Source: Mugil cephalus (taxonomy: Eukaryota; Chordata; Actinopteri; Mugiliformes; Mugilidae). From it: DNA of 64,000 nt. Where the stretch lies: NCBI RefSeq assembly GCF_022458985.1, contig NC_061773.1:3416001-3480000 (forward strand), given 5' to 3'. Position 1 is the first letter of the stretch, and every line of letters starts with the position of its first letter. The position numbers were made by a program, and so were the translations under genes. Shown here one piece after another: positions 60,835-64,000 of this stretch. Under the pieces are notes generated by a model. It was not told the origin of the DNA, did not search any database, and was given only the letters and a program-made list of their open reading frames with translations.

Positions 60835-62859
60835 CCTGTTGGGTATTTCCCGTCAGTGGATACCTTGATAAAAAGATCAGGCTGGAGACTGAGGGAAGAG
60901 ACACACTGCGTACTTGTCAACATTTGAGGGGGGTCACTCTTTGCCTACTCGTCCCATTGGCTTGCTGGTCATTTGTGCCCTTCAGAATCCACCAATGGAG
61001 CAGCGCTGCTAGAAAAGGTTGTTTGGTAATTATTGATCCATGATGGAGTTTAAAGTGGCACAAGCTTCAGTGGACAAACACTAAGGCAGACCTCCGACCC
61101 CAGATACTCAGACATGTACCTCTGTGTGTCACATCTGGGACAGGTCACCAGCTATTATGTTATCATCCTTCTCAATTGTCTTCATTAACACCACCACCAT
61201 CACCTACACCTACCTTCTGTGAAGGTTAGATCTGAATACCATACTGTGGCATGGATTCTATGTCAAACATAGGTTAAAAAAATAAATAAATAAATAAAAT
61301 AAAGTACAGAATACCTGCATTCAATGATTATGAAACAATAAATTTGATTATTGATCACTTGCCACGTAGAAGATGTAACAACTGTCCTGCTCACTCTGAT
61401 GTTTTTTACAACTGAAAAGACAACTGAAGTGTGTGTCTTGTTTCCACAAGGTTAAAGGGTTAATATTTTGTGTCTTTGGAGGACAGAGTGTACAAACAAA
61501 ACCAGAGCCTGGTAGATAACTATCAATCATTTATGCAACTCCTTAAATTTTAGTGAAAAGTAAAAAAAAACAAACAAAAAAAAAAATGCCTCTGTGGCTC
61601 GGGGTTATGCTTTAGGTAAAGGTTGTTGTCTTTTTTGAGGTTTTAAAGATCAGGTCACTAACCCAGTCGTGCAAGTCTAAATAAAATGTGTTGTACTATG
61701 TGAAAAGCATAATCTAGCAATAATAAAATAAAAACTACAGGTAAAGCTCCATAAAAAGTTCCACTTAACAGCCTTCTATGTTACCGCTGCAACTTCTGGG
61801 ATGGTTTCAAGACTTATCAGAATCAGAAATACTTTATTGCCACGTATGTGTGGTGGTTAGTACAATGAACATAAGTCAGACTAAATGAACAATACTATGG
61901 TAACTTGTTCCTAATTGCTCAGACTTTCATTGAGTTTAAGTGATGTTAACTTGTTTGCTATGGTTGATAATCTGACCCTGAAACACTGTACGTATAGTTT
62001 GAGATCATTTCTGGATGATCAACCATAGGAGATGGAAAATGAATGAATTAAAAACTCATAAGTCAGACAGGTATAATATTTTATTATAAAACTTTCAGCA
62101 GTATTCGCTCTAGTCACTCCGGTGCTGCACACTAATGGTGGAGTCAAGATCAGCTGAGGTAAATGTTTCAAGTCTGGTTATAAATTAGTCAAGTTGCCGT
62201 GCAGGACAGAGGGCAACAGTGGAAACATGCTACTAAAGATTCCACACTTCAAAGATACAAGAATATTCTTCAGTTATACCACACTAAAGAATTATTACTA
62301 GTTTTAAACTTTGTAGAACATGTAAAAAAATGAAGCACAGTGTTCTGTACATCTTCAGAAAAAAGATACGAGAATAGAAATAAAAAAAAAAATGTCTCTG
62401 ACATTGTTGTGAATTAAACACAGAAAGGATAATTAGACCTGTAGTAAAAAAATAAACACTGTATCTCAATGTAATAAGTTTGGTCCAATAAACACTTGGT
62501 TTACAAATATTTTGAATAATTCACTCTTTGAGATTGAACTTTATTTGCATACAGCTAATCGAGTAACTTCAAATTACACCATATATTCTTCAAGAAATGC
62601 TTTTAAGCTATGCTGCCAGGCTTTTTTCATTATTATTATTTGTGTCCCTCCCTTCCTTGCCAGTTATTCTGTTCACACCAACACACCACTGCAGCAGCTG
62701 GGAGGAAAACAAATGTTTCTAACATTTTCAAAAACAGCCTTAGGAAAAGGAGCTAATGACAAATAATTTAAAAAATATAAATGCAATATTTCTTCTCAAT
62801 AAAAGGTTGTCTAAGCTGAATAATGACGATGTGGCTTACATTGCCACTGAATCTCACTA
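60835..62859. other. uroc1-chchd4 spacer
   Basis: No exon recognised. It holds the uroc1 promoter, a short AAAT run near 61279-61302, a retroposon-like phrase near 61817, and the chchd4 3' UTR, with a reverse-strand AATAAA candidate at 62540-62545. Confidence 0.5.
61817..61860 (+). repeat. retroposon-type fragment
   Basis: 'tatcagaatcagaaatactt' followed by 'tattgcc' is a phrase found at many fish retroposon ends (…tcagaatcagaaatactttattgatcccc). Only this short part is recognisable. Confidence 0.4.
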
Positions 62860-63386
62860 TTAGCTTTCTCCTGAGCTCTCTGTATTGGGCTGTTGTGTGG
62901 TATCAGAGTCCTGCTCAGGGTCAGAGGTTGAGTTTGCACCTGAAGTTTCAGTAGATACAGATTCAGAGTCTTTTGAATCCTGGCTGGATTTATCATCTTC
63001 TTGTGGATAGAGCTCTGGGTAACGTTGCATACACTCCTGCATTGCGCTGAACTGCTCCAGGCAGTCAGAGCCCTTCACCTCCTCCTTACTATAGTGGAAA
63101 CAGGAGAAAGCTTCTTTAAATTCAGTCCCACAGGGACCGCTGGCCATCCCACCCAAGCAGGGGCAGTTCCAGTTGATCTCCCCACTGGGAAGAATCAGAC
63201 CTAGGATGTGAGAGGAGGTTTTAAAAAAAAATAGCTACATTTAAGCCTGGTGACTGAATGAACTCCAGTGGTTTTACAGCTCCTCACCTTGCTGCTCATA
63301 TGGGTCATTGGGATCCTCCTCTACAAGCTCAGCACTGCTGGGTGCTGCATGATCCTCTTTGGTGACAAAGATGATTCTGTCTTTAC
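62860..63386 (-). CDS. chchd4: CHCHD4 / MIA40 intermembrane-space oxidoreductase (partial)
   Basis: Two exons are in view: 63386-63288 and 63200-62860, joined in phase (146 aa). The first begins inside a codon at [18 protein letters not shown], so a short upstream exon (MSYCRQEG in mammals) is missing and probably lies beyond 64000. MIA40 oxidises incoming small proteins in the mitochondrial intermembrane space as part of the disulfide relay with GFER. The redox motif CPC ([13 protein letters not shown]) and the twin CX9C helices ([11 protein letters not shown] and [11 protein letters not shown]) are intact. The tail is a low-complexity Ser/Glu/Asp/Thr stretch ending ESSGES, longer than I expect from mammals but in a region known to vary. 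Teleosts can carry two chchd4 copies and I cannot say which this is. Confidence 0.93.
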
Positions 63387-64000
63387 CTGTGGTTTGAAAC
63401 GGAAACAAATGCTTCAGTGGCAAAAGCAAATCGAGTTTATTGTAAGTGTGTGTGCATGTTCTGTCCTACACTTCAATGAACCTGAAACATATTAATCGAT
63501 TCATGAATCAATGATTTAGCTTCTCAGATTTGAAGATCGGCTCCTTTTTGGAAATAGTTAATCTAACATCTTTTGTATTTGTTTCGAATGACGGAGTGCT
63601 TGGTGGGATATTACCAAATTATGTAAACACATCCATTCATAAACATCATTGCACTGTCTTAGATGATCAAAGCGGAGCCAGTTTCAACTGCTCAAGGTAA
63701 AGTTGGGTATTTTAGGGTCCTAACCTGGAGGTAAAGTCCCCTGTTGACCTAACAAGGGACCGCGAATATACTTTTCTAGTGAAGAGCCGCCAGCAAAAAG
63801 GCCTGAGAAACACTGTTTTCATAATGAACAATATCCTCTATTATCAAAGCTCATTTTATACGTTTTATCTCCAATAGAGCACATATGATAAAGACCCTAA
63901 AATGAGTCAGTAGATCATGTTATATGCCAGTATGCTGCTCTATAGCTCGACACATGTCAAGGTTAAACTCTGTGATGCTTACAGGTGGCGACTACTTCGG
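63387..64000. other. chchd4: chchd4 first intron, incomplete
   Basis: Presumed intron. A GTAAGC-type donor on the minus strand lies at about 63980-63985, but the bases before it do not encode the expected MSYCRQEG start, so I do not call an exon. Confidence 0.4.

Noticed and set aside
63975-64000. Candidate first exon of chchd4 at the window edge
   Set aside because: A donor-like GTAAGC is present but the preceding bases do not encode the expected MSYCRQEG and the exon would be cut by the edge.

Overview
The window looks like a piece of a ray-finned (teleost) fish nuclear genome. The genes are compact and intron-rich with GT-AG junctions. The proteins are vertebrate-type. The spacers are AT-rich with many CA/GT microsatellites, and there are several short Tc1-like transposon derivatives of a kind common in fish. 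I see no bacterial, viral or CRISPR feature.

Layout, left to right. 1-8.3 kb: no convincing gene; microsatellites and two Tc1-derived relics. 8.3-11.5 kb, minus: a secreted protein with a C-terminal fibrinogen domain, closest by eye to fibroleukin (FGL2). 15.0-22.3 kb, plus: rab7a with a non-coding first exon. 23.8-27.2 kb, plus: arpc4, the 20-kDa Arp2/3 subunit. 28.1-34.7 kb, minus: pfkfb4, tail-to-tail with arpc4. 34.8-43.6 kb: mostly non-genic, with a GC-rich block near 41.2-41.4 kb that may hold an alternative first exon of pfkfb4. 43.7-47.6 kb, minus: a short WASP-family gene with a WH1 domain and remnants of the regulatory region, but no CRIB, no long proline-rich region, no WH2 and no acidic Trp tail. 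49.0-53.6 kb, minus: mapkapk3. 54.9-60.8 kb, minus: uroc1 (urocanase), 19 coding exons. 62.9-63.4 kb, minus: chchd4 (MIA40), first exon not in view.

For seven genes I rebuilt exon chains by hand from splice signals. Phases agree at every junction, and predicted lengths match family norms where I know them: RAB7A 207 aa, ARPC4 168 aa, PFKFB4 474 aa, urocanase 675 aa, MAPKAPK3 427 aa with a long tail. The neighbours are not an operon. They share position because teleosts keep blocks equivalent to human chromosome 3, where RAB7A, UROC1, ARPC4, CHCHD4, PFKFB4 and MAPKAPK3 all lie.

The most unusual item is the 345-residue WASP relative, which seems built to bind WASP partners without activating Arp2/3. 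Other points worth checking are the possible second pfkfb4 promoter, an 11-bp-arm palindrome with paired ETS-type sites at the arpc4 start, and a local family of deleted Tc1 elements that carry a CA-repeat seed at a fixed internal place.
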